From: Alphaproteobacteria bacterium
GTDB lineage: Bacteria; Pseudomonadota; Alphaproteobacteria; SHVV01
Assembly (NCBI GenBank): GCA_009694095.1
Contig: SHVV01000003.1
Location: forward strand, 1-49,332
Reading direction: 5' to 3'
DNA: 49,332 nt
The notes beneath the pieces are model-generated. The model ran no database searches, was not told where the DNA came from, and worked only from the letters and a program-made list of their open reading frames with translations. Shown piece after piece: positions 41,867 to 49,332 of this stretch (the first letter of the stretch is position 1; each line of letters opens with the position of its first letter). The translations under genes were made by a program, and so were the position numbers.

Positions 41867-43816
41867 CTACCATCGGGCCTCGACGCAACTACGTGGGACG
41901 AAAACGGACTTGCCGTGTGCGGTAGGACCGATGAACTCCCCGCCAGTACAGGCATTGGCGCGAAAACCGATCGCGAGCAATCCGTTGTAGGTCAGCTCGC
42001 GCACCTCGACCTCAACTGCATCGTCATCCTCGGACCGCACGAAACCGCACCATTTCGCCTGGTTCGGGTAATAACCCTGCTTGGAACAGAGATAAGCGCC
42101 GAGCATCGAAGCGCCAGCTAACCCAACCTCGCGGCGAGGGGTGGCTGCTCGGGTGTTGATCGCCGACAAGCGTTCGGTCGCAATCTGCGCCAGAGCTGCT
42201 CCAGCGTAGCGCCTGGCAAGTTCGCTATACGCCTGTACCGCCTCGATGTCGCGACCCTCGCGCTCAAGCGTGCGCCCACGGACGAAAAGCGACTCGGCCT
42301 GAGCGGGTGGGGCAAGGGTTGGTAGCGTGTTTGGTGCCGCGATCGCCGTCGCTAGCGCATAGACCCGGTAACCATCCGGCGTCGCGACCAGGTCGGCGGT
42401 GTTGGCGTGGAGTGCGTCGCGCAGCCATGGGAGGAGCAATGAGGTTGGAAGATTGGACGGTGCCCCGATATTCACCTTGCCGGTCACGTCGGCATCGATC
42501 GAGAAGCGCAATTTAAGAACGTCGCCGAGAATGAGCTTAGTCGCATCGCGGATATCGGCGCCAGCGAGATTGATAGCGAGGCGCTGCTCCTCGCTCGCGT
42601 CGGCAGTGCCGGCCATCGGCGCGGATGGTACGGGTGGCTCCGCTGCAATCGGAACCGCATCGGACAAACGAGTAAAACCAAGCGCCGGACTGGGGTCATT
42701 TGCGGCCCGGGGCGCCCGTAGTCGGATCGGTTCGCTGTTCAACGGAATCGCGCCGACCCTCGACGCCGGCCCGGAGCCCTGGACAAGTTTGGCCGGAAGG
42801 CGCGGCGCTCCAGCGCGGACGGCAGGTTCGCTGGCCGGGTTCAGCGGCCGGAACTCCGGCATTGAGCCCGTGTAGTCAAGCAACGGCAGCGGTTGCGGCG
42901 GAACTGCATTAAGTATCTGATTGATGATTCGCGTCTCGCTGAAAGCTTCGGCGTTGAGCGTCGCCTCGACTCCGACCAAATTGATTCCACCCGGTATGGG
43001 TGCGGCGACAACGCGCGCGAATGAGGTTTCGAAGCTCGTGCGTTGAAACGACGGCGTGAAGCCTGCGGCGCTTTGCGCCGAGACGGACGTCACAGCAGTC
43101 TTAGGTATGGCGACGGCGAGTGGCCCTGGCGCGACTTCCGCTGGGCTCGGTGGCGCCGATTCAACGGCCAGCGGCAAGACGATCGGTCGTGCGACCGTTG
43201 CCGTCGGAACGAGCGGCGGGTCGACTGGTCTTGGCTCGGCGCCCAGGGTTCGAGAGGCCAACGCGGGCGCGGGCGCGTCCGCCTCACGCGCCGGGCGTTC
43301 GACGAGCAGTGTTGCGACCCGCTGATCGCCTTTGCGCGCTTCACGCCAAGCCTTTATTTCGTCTCGTCCGAGACGTTTCTGCGCCAACAATTCGCCTTCG
43401 GAATAGACGCTTTGGACGTAACTTCCCTCGGGAGCAACGACCATGAACTCGCCGTGTCGCACGCCATCCTTATAGTTACCGAATACGATCGTTTTGTTGG
43501 CGAGCTTAACCACGGCATCGCCGTGTAATTCGCCACTCCGAAACGTACCCTCATCCCGCTCGGTTTCGATCCCGTTTTCAAACCAGATCAATGTGCCCGG
43601 GCCATGGATCCGTCCACGCAAACATTTGGCGGACCACGAGATGGTCTCTCGGCCGGTTGAAAATGGGTTGGAGGTACCGCAGTTGGCCGCAGGATCAATG
43701 ATCCAACCTGGTCCCGCATGCTCGACCTGTCTCGCCTGCGACCATGCGGGTAAAGGACCAAGTCCGACCGCGAGCACAAGGACGGTTGCTATCGACAGAC
43801 GGGTCATAGATGGCAT
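41867..43816 (-). CDS. Exported MORN-repeat protein with a secretin-N0/STN-like domain
   Basis: The product is 649 residues with a signal peptide (1-26, ending AWSQA). Residues 60-140 are MORN-like (GRIHGPGTLIWFENGIE, GELHGDAVVKL, DGVRHGEFMVV). A Pro/Ala-rich linker runs from 175 to 405. Residues 411-488 resemble a secretin N0/STN fold (LAINLAGADIRDATKLILGD, FSIDADVTGKVNI, DLVATPDGYRVYA), compare N0 of the nearby GspD. The C-terminal 80 residues hold four Cys (577, 590, 623, 644). It is encoded beside the secretion operon and 53 bases from the PPC protein. A role as secretin accessory or docking factor is possible but unproven. Confidence 0.7.
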   Translation of the reverse strand: MPSMTRLSIATVLVLAVGLGPLPAWSQARQVEHAGPGWIIDPAANCGTSNPFSTGRETISWSAKCLRGRIHGPGTLIWFENGIETERDEGTFRSGELHGDAVVKLANKTIVFGNYKDGVRHGEFMVVAPEGSYVQSVYSEGELLAQKRLGRDEIKAWREARKGDQRVATLLVERPAREADAPAPALASRTLGAEPRPVDPPLVPTATVARPIVLPLAVESAPPSPAEVAPGPLAVAIPKTAVTSVSAQSAAGFTPSFQRTSFETSFARVVAAPIPGGINLVGVEATLNAEAFSETRIINQILNAVPPQPLPLLDYTGSMPEFRPLNPASEPAVRAGAPRLPAKLVQGSGPASRVGAIPLNSEPIRLRAPRAANDPSPALGFTRLSDAVPIAAEPPVPSAPMAGTADASEEQRLAINLAGADIRDATKLILGDVLKLRFSIDADVTGKVNIGAPSNLPTSLLLPWLRDALHANTADLVATPDGYRVYALATAIAAPNTLPTLAPPAQAESLFVRGRTLEREGRDIEAVQAYSELARRYAGAALAQIATERLSAINTRAATPRREVGLAGASMLGAYLCSKQGYYPNQAKWCGFVRSEDDDAVEVEVRELTYNGLLAIGFRANACTGGEFIGPTAHGKSVFVPRSCVEARW

Positions 43817-43980
43817 CGAACTTCCCAGTCACCCACCGGACCCAGTCCGGCGTCGCAAGTATACAGGATCGATGCGTGAACAGCCGCTAGGTTGCGGTTG
43901 CAGCATAGCAGCCCTTACAGATATGAACCCGGAAGGAGCGTCGGCGATAGCCGACGCCCAAGACCGAAAAGGGGGACCCG

Positions 43981-44433
43981 ATGTCGAAAATCCAATACCT
44001 CAATCCGCCCGGGCTCGGACCGGCCCAAGGCCTCTATTCCATGTGCACGCTGGTTCCGGCTGGGACCGACACCTACCACATCGCCGGCCAACTCTCGGTC
44101 GGCAAAGACGGTTCGATCGTCGGAGTCGGCGATTTTGCCGCGCAGTTCCACCAAGTCTTCAGCAACCTCGGTGACTTGCTGAAAGTGCTGGGCGAGCCTT
44201 GGAACAACGTCATCGTGTTCCGAACTTATCTCGTGCACTCGCAGTCGATCCCGAAGTTCATGGAATTTCGCCGAGCACTGTTCCCTAAATTGTTCGCGAC
44301 TTCGGACTACCCGCCGAACACGCTTCTCATGATCGATCGCCTCGTCAAAGAAGAGTTCGTCATCGAACTCGAAGCTGTCGTGGCAAAGACCAAAAAATAT
44401 CCGACCGGATCGGATGAACGGAGGGAGCCATGA
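43981..44433 (+). CDS. RidA (YjgF/YER057c/UK114) family protein
   Basis: The product is 150 residues with the RidA fold: GLYSMCTLVPAGTDTYHIAG, FHQVFSNLGDLLKVLGEPWN and a terminal strand FVIELEAVVA. RidA enzymes deaminate reactive enamines and imines, but the Arg of classical RidA is not at the expected place, so this belongs to a divergent subgroup, often catabolic. The ATG follows AGGGGG. The stop overlaps the DUF1989 start by 4 bases, beginning a four- or five-gene operon. Confidence 0.85.
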   Translation: MSKIQYLNPPGLGPAQGLYSMCTLVPAGTDTYHIAGQLSVGKDGSIVGVGDFAAQFHQVFSNLGDLLKVLGEPWNNVIVFRTYLVHSQSIPKFMEFRRALFPKLFATSDYPPNTLLMIDRLVKEEFVIELEAVVAKTKKYPTGSDERREP

Positions 44434-45062
44434 CAAAAACATACGAGCAAGTGCCGGGCCGGGTCGTCGCCGACGAAATCATCCCGGCCAAAGTCGGTTG
44501 GAGCCGTGAGATCAAGGCGGGCCAGGTGCTCCGCTTTGTTGATTTGGAGGGCATGCAGGCGGTCGACTTCCTTTGTTACAATGCGAAGGATCACGAAGAC
44601 CGCTATGCCGCAGCCGATACCATGAAGATCAACGGCAACCTCTTCATCAAGAAGGACACGGTCATCTATTCGATCAATTGCAACAAGATGTTCACCGTAA
44701 CCGCCGACAGCTGTGGTTTTCACGACACCATCGGCGGCTGCTGCTCGTCGGCGATCAATCGCAAACGCTATAACAAGCCGGACGACCCCAATTGCCGAGC
44801 CAATTTTCTAGGCGAACTCAAGAAATATGGTATGGGGCCGCGCGACATGGTCGCGAATCTCAATTTTTTCATGTACGTCCCGATCGCGCCGGACGGCGCT
44901 ATGGACATGGGACCCTCGATCTCGCGTGCGGGAGACTACATCGATCTTCGTGCCGAAATGGACGTGATCGCCGTCGTTTCCAATTGTCCACAAATCAACA
45001 ATCCGGTTAACAATTTCAACCCGACCCCGGTCCGGGCCATCGTCTACCAACCGACCGACTGA
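44430..45062 (+). CDS. DUF1989 (urea carboxylase-associated type) protein
   Basis: The product is 210 residues with family blocks VDLEGMQAVDFLCYNAKD, VTADSCGFHDTIGGCCS and NLNFFMYVPIAPDGAMDMG. The cysteines and histidine in CGFHDTIGGCC are the likely metal or active-site residues. Relatives accompany urea carboxylase and guanidine or nucleobase degradation, where they are thought to be hydrolases, but the exact reaction is unsettled. It is cytoplasmic and translation-coupled to RidA upstream and the acyl-CoA dehydrogenase downstream. Confidence 0.85.
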   Translation: MTKTYEQVPGRVVADEIIPAKVGWSREIKAGQVLRFVDLEGMQAVDFLCYNAKDHEDRYAAADTMKINGNLFIKKDTVIYSINCNKMFTVTADSCGFHDTIGGCCSSAINRKRYNKPDDPNCRANFLGELKKYGMGPRDMVANLNFFMYVPIAPDGAMDMGPSISRAGDYIDLRAEMDVIAVVSNCPQINNPVNNFNPTPVRAIVYQPTD

Positions 45063-45094
45063 TGACAAGCAGCTGCCCTCGCACCGGTACTCCC

Positions 45095-46243
45095 ATGGAC
45101 ATCGAAACACGCACCCAACTGAAGGAAGCCGTACGCCGCTTCGTGCGCGAACGGCTGGTCCCGCTCGAGAAGAGCGTCGAGGAAGAGGACGCGGTCCCCG
45201 ATGAGGTCCGCGCCGAGATCAAGCGATTGGGCCTGTACGGCCTCACGATTCCGGTCGAGTACGGCGGACTCGGTGTCGATATGGTGACCGACGTCGAGGT
45301 CGCATTCGAGCTCGGCTGGACTTCGCCAGCCTTCCGCTCGGTGATGGGAACCAATATCGGCATCGGATCGCAAGGAATCGTCATCGACGGTACACCGGAA
45401 CAAAAAAAATATTGGCTCCCCAAACTAGCGTCCGGCGAGATCGTGGGATCGTTCGCGTTGACCGAACCCGATGTCGGTTCGGATGCCGGCAGCATCAAGA
45501 CGCGGGCGATCAAGAAGGGCGACCGTTATATCGTCAACGGCACTAAACGATTCATCACCAATGCTCCCTACGCACAGGTGTTCACGCTGATGGCGCGCAC
45601 GGATCCCAAAGATCCAGGGGCGAGCGGCGTGTCGGCTTTCATCGTACGCGCCGACAGCAAGGGACTCCGTCTCGGCAAACCCGACGCTAAGATGGGTCAG
45701 CGTGGAACCAAGACCTGCGACGTTTTCTTCGAGGACGTCGAGGTGCCGGCCGAGAACATTATCGGCGGTCGCGAAGGGCAGGGGTTCAAGACCGCGATGA
45801 AGGTTCTCGATCGCGGCCGCATTCATATTTCGGGCATCTGCGTCGGCACCGCCGGGCGTCTGATCCGCGAGTCGCTTTCCTACGCCATCAATCGAAAGCA
45901 GTTCGGCAAGCCCATCATCGATTTTCAATTGATCCAAGCCATGCTGGCCGATTCGCAGACCGATACCAACGCGGCTAGGGCCTTGGTGCTGGAGACTGCG
46001 GTGCGCTACGACCGCGGCGAAAAGACGACCTTGAGCGCCGCGGCGTGTAAGTACTTCGCCTCCGAAATGGTCGGGCGGGTCGCCGACCGTGCGGTGCAGA
46101 TTCATGGCGGCGCAGGCTATATGGCCGAGACCCCGGTCGAGCACTTTTATCGCGACGTTCGGCTATTTCGGATCTACGAAGGCACGAGCCAAATCCTTCA
46201 GCTCATCGTTGCCCGCGAGATGCGCAAGGAGTTCGAAAACTAA
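45095..46243 (+). CDS. Acyl-CoA dehydrogenase
   Basis: The product is 382 residues with all three ACAD domains. FAD-binding blocks are FALTEPDVGSDAGSIKT and FITNAPYA. The C-terminal segment has QIHGGAGYMAETPVEHFYRD and the catalytic-Glu motif RIYEGTSQI. It oxidises an acyl-CoA to the trans-2-enoyl-CoA, passing electrons to ETF. The ATG at 45095 (MDIETRTQLKEAVRRF) is the homology start; ATG 45062, which overlaps the previous stop, would add 11 residues. Downstream is a CoA-transferase that could supply the thioester. Chain-length specificity is not readable. Confidence 0.9.
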   Translation: MDIETRTQLKEAVRRFVRERLVPLEKSVEEEDAVPDEVRAEIKRLGLYGLTIPVEYGGLGVDMVTDVEVAFELGWTSPAFRSVMGTNIGIGSQGIVIDGTPEQKKYWLPKLASGEIVGSFALTEPDVGSDAGSIKTRAIKKGDRYIVNGTKRFITNAPYAQVFTLMARTDPKDPGASGVSAFIVRADSKGLRLGKPDAKMGQRGTKTCDVFFEDVEVPAENIIGGREGQGFKTAMKVLDRGRIHISGICVGTAGRLIRESLSYAINRKQFGKPIIDFQLIQAMLADSQTDTNAARALVLETAVRYDRGEKTTLSAAACKYFASEMVGRVADRAVQIHGGAGYMAETPVEHFYRDVRLFRIYEGTSQILQLIVAREMRKEFEN

Positions 46244-46334
46244 TCTACCCGGTAGCGATGTTTCGTCATAGCCGCACCGTTTGCTCGCCACGGCCGACGC
46301 CGCTACGGTGCCTTCGTTCAAGGGGGTCGCCGCC

Positions 46335-47540
46335 ATGACCGGCACAAATCGAGGGGCGCTCGCCGGGCTGAGAGTCCTCGATCTCTCGCGCGTGCTCGGC
46401 GGACCGCTCTGCACCCAAATGCTGGGAGACCACGGCGCCGAGGTCATCAAAGTTGAACCGCCGCAGGGCGACGAAACGCGCGGCTGGGGGCCGCCATTCC
46501 ACGATGGAGAAGCGGCCTATTTTGTTGGCATCAATCGCAATAAGCGTTCGATCGGGCTCGACCTATCTCGGCCAAAGGGGTGCGATATCGTGCTCCGCCT
46601 ACTCGAGAAAGCGGACGTACTCATCGAGAATTTCCGCATCGGGACCATGGAGCGTTGGGGCCTTGGCTACACCGCCGTTCTGGCGGCGCGTTTCCCTAGA
46701 CTCGTGTACTGCCGGATTTCGGGATTTGGCGCCGATGGTCCGCTGGGCGGCATGCCCGGCTATGATGGAGTCGCACAAGCGCTTTCAGGCCTGATGAGCG
46801 TTAACGGCTCGCCGAGCTCGGGCGCCGTCCGGATTGGTGTCGCGGTGGTCGACCAAGCGACCGGTTACATGGCGGCATTCGCGATCATGGCGGCCCTTTA
46901 CGAACGCAATAACTCCGGCCGCGGCCAATTCATCGAAACGACGTTGTATGACAACGGCGTCGCGCTGCTTCATCCGCAGAATGCCAACTGGCTCATGACC
47001 GGGAAATCGCCGACCATCACCGGCAACTCGCATCCAAATGTTGCGCCGTACGATCGGTACGAAACAAGGACGCGTCCGATCTTTTTAGCGGCGCTCAACA
47101 ACGGCCAATTCCGCCGGCTGTGCGCCAAGCTGGGCAATGCCGCGCTTGCCGACGATGATCGTTTTCGCGACAACGCCGACCGGGTGGTCAATCGCGCGGA
47201 GCTCGACGCGGCGCTTATTCCGTTGTTCGCCGCCGCGGACGGTGAAGAGGTCTACCTTGAGCTGCTCAATCACGGCGTACCGGCGGCGACGATCAACGAT
47301 GTTCCAACCGTGCTCGATCATCCACATACCCGTCACCGCGCCATGGTGGTCGAAAGCGACGGCTATCGCGGCGTCGGATTCCCGGCGAAGCTCGGGCGCA
47401 CACCGGCATCGATGCGACGCAAGCCGCCGCGTTTCTCGGAATACGGCCGCGAGATCCTGGTCGAAGCAGGATATTCCTGCGCCGAGATCGAGGCGTTTGC
47501 TACCGACGGCGCGTTGGTCGAAAAGCGTCGACCGGGATGA
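46335..47540 (+). CDS. CaiB/BaiF family (family III) CoA-transferase
   Basis: The product is 401 residues. Family blocks are GLRVLDLSRVLGGPLCTQML, GAEVIKVEPPQGDETRGWGP, NRNKRSIGLDLSRPKG, DVLIENFRIGTMERWGLGY and GFGADGPLGGMPGYDG. The catalytic Asp of the family would be in YDGVAQALSG or nearby GVAVVDQATG. It moves CoA between an acyl-CoA and a free acid. The ATG at 46335 is preceded by AGGGGG and gives the standard start. It pairs with the acyl-CoA dehydrogenase upstream, 91 bases away. Specific acids are unknown. Confidence 0.9.
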   Translation: MTGTNRGALAGLRVLDLSRVLGGPLCTQMLGDHGAEVIKVEPPQGDETRGWGPPFHDGEAAYFVGINRNKRSIGLDLSRPKGCDIVLRLLEKADVLIENFRIGTMERWGLGYTAVLAARFPRLVYCRISGFGADGPLGGMPGYDGVAQALSGLMSVNGSPSSGAVRIGVAVVDQATGYMAAFAIMAALYERNNSGRGQFIETTLYDNGVALLHPQNANWLMTGKSPTITGNSHPNVAPYDRYETRTRPIFLAALNNGQFRRLCAKLGNAALADDDRFRDNADRVVNRAELDAALIPLFAAADGEEVYLELLNHGVPAATINDVPTVLDHPHTRHRAMVVESDGYRGVGFPAKLGRTPASMRRKPPRFSEYGREILVEAGYSCAEIEAFATDGALVEKRRPG

Positions 47541-48055
47541 CGAAAGCTGTCGTCGGCAAGACGAGCTTAACGGCGCGGCTTACGCGCCGGGCAGTCGCCA
47601 TTGCGCTGGTTTTGGTGTTTTTCACGGGCGCCATCGCACCGACGAAAAGCTTGGCCTCGGGCGTCGGGCACAAGAAAGAAGGCGAAGAACCAAAGTCGAA
47701 GAAGCCTACGGCCAACTTGTGTTACGAACGCTCGGGTGCGCTGGCGGGGGAGGTCGGGTTCGTCAAGCTCAAGCTATTCACGGTGAGTTTGATTGAAGGC
47801 AAAAAAACGTGGAGCCGGCTCAATTTGGGGCTCAATTTCGAAACCGTCGCCGGACCACCCGAAGACAAGCTCATCGCCAATATTCCGCGACTTCAGGCGG
47901 CCTATGTCGACTACCGGACAAGAACGGGATCGACCTTCATCAAAGGGGGAAAGCTACAGCTCGACCCGGTCAAGGTTGAACTGCAGAGAATCACGGACGT
48001 TACGCTCGGCAAAGACGTGGCGACCGTCTTGATCCGCGAGGCAATCAAGAAATGA
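47537..48055 (+). CDS. Exported or membrane-anchored hypothetical protein (FliL-like tail)
   Basis: The product is 172 residues. The ATG overlaps the CoA-transferase stop by 4 bases. A positively charged start (TKAVVGKTSLTARLTRR) leads into one hydrophobic helix (AVAIALVLVFFTGAIAP), then a Lys/Glu-rich linker and a small domain (FVKLKLFTVSLIEGKKTWSR, LQRITDVTLGKDVATVLIRE). The last part vaguely recalls FliL-type periplasmic domains, but no flagellar genes are near. Function unknown. Its 3' end overlaps the convergent amidotransferase by 11 bases. Confidence 0.65.
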   Translation: MTKAVVGKTSLTARLTRRAVAIALVLVFFTGAIAPTKSLASGVGHKKEGEEPKSKKPTANLCYERSGALAGEVGFVKLKLFTVSLIEGKKTWSRLNLGLNFETVAGPPEDKLIANIPRLQAAYVDYRTRTGSTFIKGGKLQLDPVKVELQRITDVTLGKDVATVLIREAIKK

Positions 48056-48776
48056 TCGTACCGTCGCGCCGCCCTGGAGCTATCGACGCATCCCCAAGCC
48101 AAACGTTAAGAAAATTTTTAAGCCACGCTCGAACGTGGCGTTCGCTCGAGGGTTTGCGTTTGATCTGTTCGGCTAGCGGCTGAGCGCCGGGCAGCGACAA
48201 ACGTTGTGCCGCGACCGTGGTCCAAAAATTTACGATCCGCCCGGTCACCTCGGGATGAAATTGAATGCCGTAGGCAGCACCGTAGCGAAAGGCCTGGTTT
48301 TCAAAAGTGTCACCGGTTGCGAGCAATGTCGCGCCGGCAGGTAGGCCGAAGCCCTCAATGTGCCATTGATAGTACCGTGCTTCGCGCTCAAAGAGATGCC
48401 GACCGTCGGGCGTGCCGCGAACCGGGTAATAGCCGATCTCGCTCAGTTTATCCGGGTGCGGCGAAACCGTTGCTCCAAGGACGCGGGCCAACATCTGCGC
48501 GCCGAGGCAGACGCCGAGAAATGGCTTGTTGGCATCGAGAACGACTGGAATCCATTCAAGTTCACGCCGGATGAACTCGAGTTTGCCGTCGTCGTTGGCG
48601 CTCATCGGACCGCCAAAAACGATGGCCCCGGCATGGTCGGCCATCGTCGGCGGGAGCGGGTCGCCGCCGCTCGGCCGGCGTATATCAAGCGAAAACCCGA
48701 TCGAACGTAGCTGCGTCCCGACCCTCCCGGGATCGGAACGTTCGCTGTGAACAATGACGAGGATCTTGTCCGGCAT
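48045..48776 (-). CDS. Class I glutamine amidotransferase-like protein
   Basis: The product is 243 residues. The catalytic triad is visible: Cys90 in FLGVCLGAQMLA, His174 and Glu176 in IQFHPEV. Other blocks are AIVFGGPMSANDD and YYQWHIEGFGLP. Stand-alone members resemble GMP synthase amidotransferase domains or gamma-glutamyl hydrolases such as PuuD and are often annotated only as GMP synthase-like. The C-terminal extension of about 50 residues is basic. It is cytoplasmic, probably monocistronic. The acceptor substrate is unknown. Confidence 0.87.
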   Translation of the reverse strand: MPDKILVIVHSERSDPGRVGTQLRSIGFSLDIRRPSGGDPLPPTMADHAGAIVFGGPMSANDDGKLEFIRRELEWIPVVLDANKPFLGVCLGAQMLARVLGATVSPHPDKLSEIGYYPVRGTPDGRHLFEREARYYQWHIEGFGLPAGATLLATGDTFENQAFRYGAAYGIQFHPEVTGRIVNFWTTVAAQRLSLPGAQPLAEQIKRKPSSERHVRAWLKNFLNVWLGDASIAPGRRDGTIIS

Positions 48777-48991
48777 AGTTCAGATGTCGAGTTTGGCCCT
48801 AGCCGCTGGGGACGACTGACACGATAGCGCGAATCGCCGGCCTCGAAGCGGCTAACTATTCCAAGGCCTAACGACTAGAAGATGAGCGTGGGCCACTATG
48901 GTCTACGGTCGGTTCGAGCAGAATCGGGGCGGTCGGCCAGCGCATCTGGCTCTTTGCTCCGGCCAGGCCGCCCAAACTTGAGGAGGTCGAA

Positions 48992-49150
48992 ATGAACGTC
49001 GCCACCATCCTCGCGGCCAAAGTCAACGCTGTGTTGACGGCCAAGGAATCGACGAAACTTTCGGAAATCGTCGCTACCCACCGCGAAGACAATGTCGGCG
49101 ACATCGTCGTTTAGGACGATGGGTTGCGCGTAAAGGGAATCGTTTCGGAG
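48992..49150 (+). pseudogene. CBS-domain protein gene truncated by an IS6-family element
   Basis: AGGAGG sits five bases before ATG 48992, an excellent ribosome site. The reading frame gives NVATILAAKVNAVLTAKEST, KLSEIVATHREDNVGDIVV, then TAG at 49112-49114, then DDGLRVKGIVSE in the same frame. This is the first half of a CBS domain; homologues continue with RDIVR-like sequence. Here the IS terminal repeat begins at 49151 instead. Thus the gene has both a nonsense codon (one base from Glu GAG) and an insertion. The intact ancestor was probably a small adenosyl-ligand-sensing protein. Confidence 0.7.
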
Positions 49151-49332
49151 GGCTTTGTCACGTTGCCGGACGAAGAACGCGAAGAGCTTGCGGGCGCCAG
49201 ATTCTCAGGCTGCCGCGACCGCCGTCCGCCACGTGTCCATGGCCGCCGCACGGAAGGTGCGGTGCGTTCGGGCGGATGTCAGGTAGCGTTGGACGTTGAA
49301 GGTGTTGTCGACGGCGGCGTGAGTTGAGAGAA
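49151..49332 (-). mobile_element. IS6-family insertion sequence, partial (runs off window)
   Basis: The terminal repeat GGCTTTGTCACG (49151-49162) matches the ends of the first element. Transposase coding begins inside and continues past the window edge on the minus strand. It lies in opposite orientation to the element at 376-1182 and interrupts the CBS gene. Confidence 0.75.
49205..49332 (-). CDS. IS6-family transposase, C-terminal fragment (cut by window edge)
   Basis: The last 41 residues read LSTHAAVDNTFNVQRYLTSA then RTHRTFRAAAMDTWRTAVAA and a stop at 49205-49207. They match the C-terminus of the first transposase at roughly four of five positions, so the two elements are related but not recent identical copies. 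The catalytic residues lie outside the window. Confidence 0.8.
   Translation of the reverse strand, partial: LSTHAAVDNTFNVQRYLTSARTHRTFRAAAMDTWRTAVAAA

Noticed and set aside
1-49332. tRNA, rRNA, CRISPR array, replication origin or phage attachment site
   Set aside because: No cloverleaf ends, rRNA-like blocks, regularly spaced repeats, DnaA-box clusters or integrase genes were found by reading.

Overview
The window is a high-GC bacterial chromosome segment, most likely from an alphaproteobacterium. Support for this comes from a DUF1491 protein, a VPLPA-type C-terminal sorting tail, a soluble transhydrogenase, ZapE, a Liv-type amino-acid transporter, and a type II secretion operon with short divergent L, M and C-like subunits. 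No tRNA, rRNA or CRISPR array was seen. All family names come from reading motifs and architecture; no database search was run.

Layout. Position 1-357 is the 3' end of sthA, followed by an IS6-family element (376-1182). The minus strand then carries a complete branched-chain amino-acid/amide ABC transporter (livK-H-M-G-F, 5876 down to 1242) and a TauE/SafE permease. From about 6.9 to 12.6 kb lies a decayed stretch. Four genes there are broken by stops or frameshifts: a secreted DUF5666-like protein, a VPLPA-CTERM protein, a secreted coiled-coil protein, and a TPR protein joined to a carbamoyltransferase tail. Intact genes between them encode a cold-shock protein with its own promoter and terminator, a small basic protein, a cupin and a DUF1491 protein. 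A dienelactone hydrolase, a small hypothetical gene and zapE follow.

The most interesting block is 14959-27970, seven co-directional genes. They encode a FAD/NAD(P) oxidoreductase fused to two cyclic-nucleotide-binding domains and a four-cluster ferredoxin module, a diheme-b-like membrane protein, an FHA-domain protein anchored to a periplasmic decaheme cytochrome, a small exported protein, a tandem HbpS/GlcG-like protein, an outer-membrane beta-barrel, and a 1290-residue decaheme protein with a beta-propeller C-terminus. A convergent gene encodes a multiheme c554-like cytochrome. Together they read as a candidate cytoplasm-to-outer-membrane electron conduit of unfamiliar composition.

Next is a twelve-gene type II secretion operon (gspO-E-F-G-H-I-J-K-L-M-C-like-D, 29572-40592). 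It is followed by two minus-strand exported proteins: a likely substrate with a PPC domain, and a MORN protein carrying a lone secretin-N0-like domain. The right end has a small catabolic operon (RidA, DUF1989, acyl-CoA dehydrogenase, family III CoA-transferase, small exported protein), a class I glutamine amidotransferase, and a CBS-domain gene cut by a second IS6-family element that runs off the window in the opposite orientation to the first.
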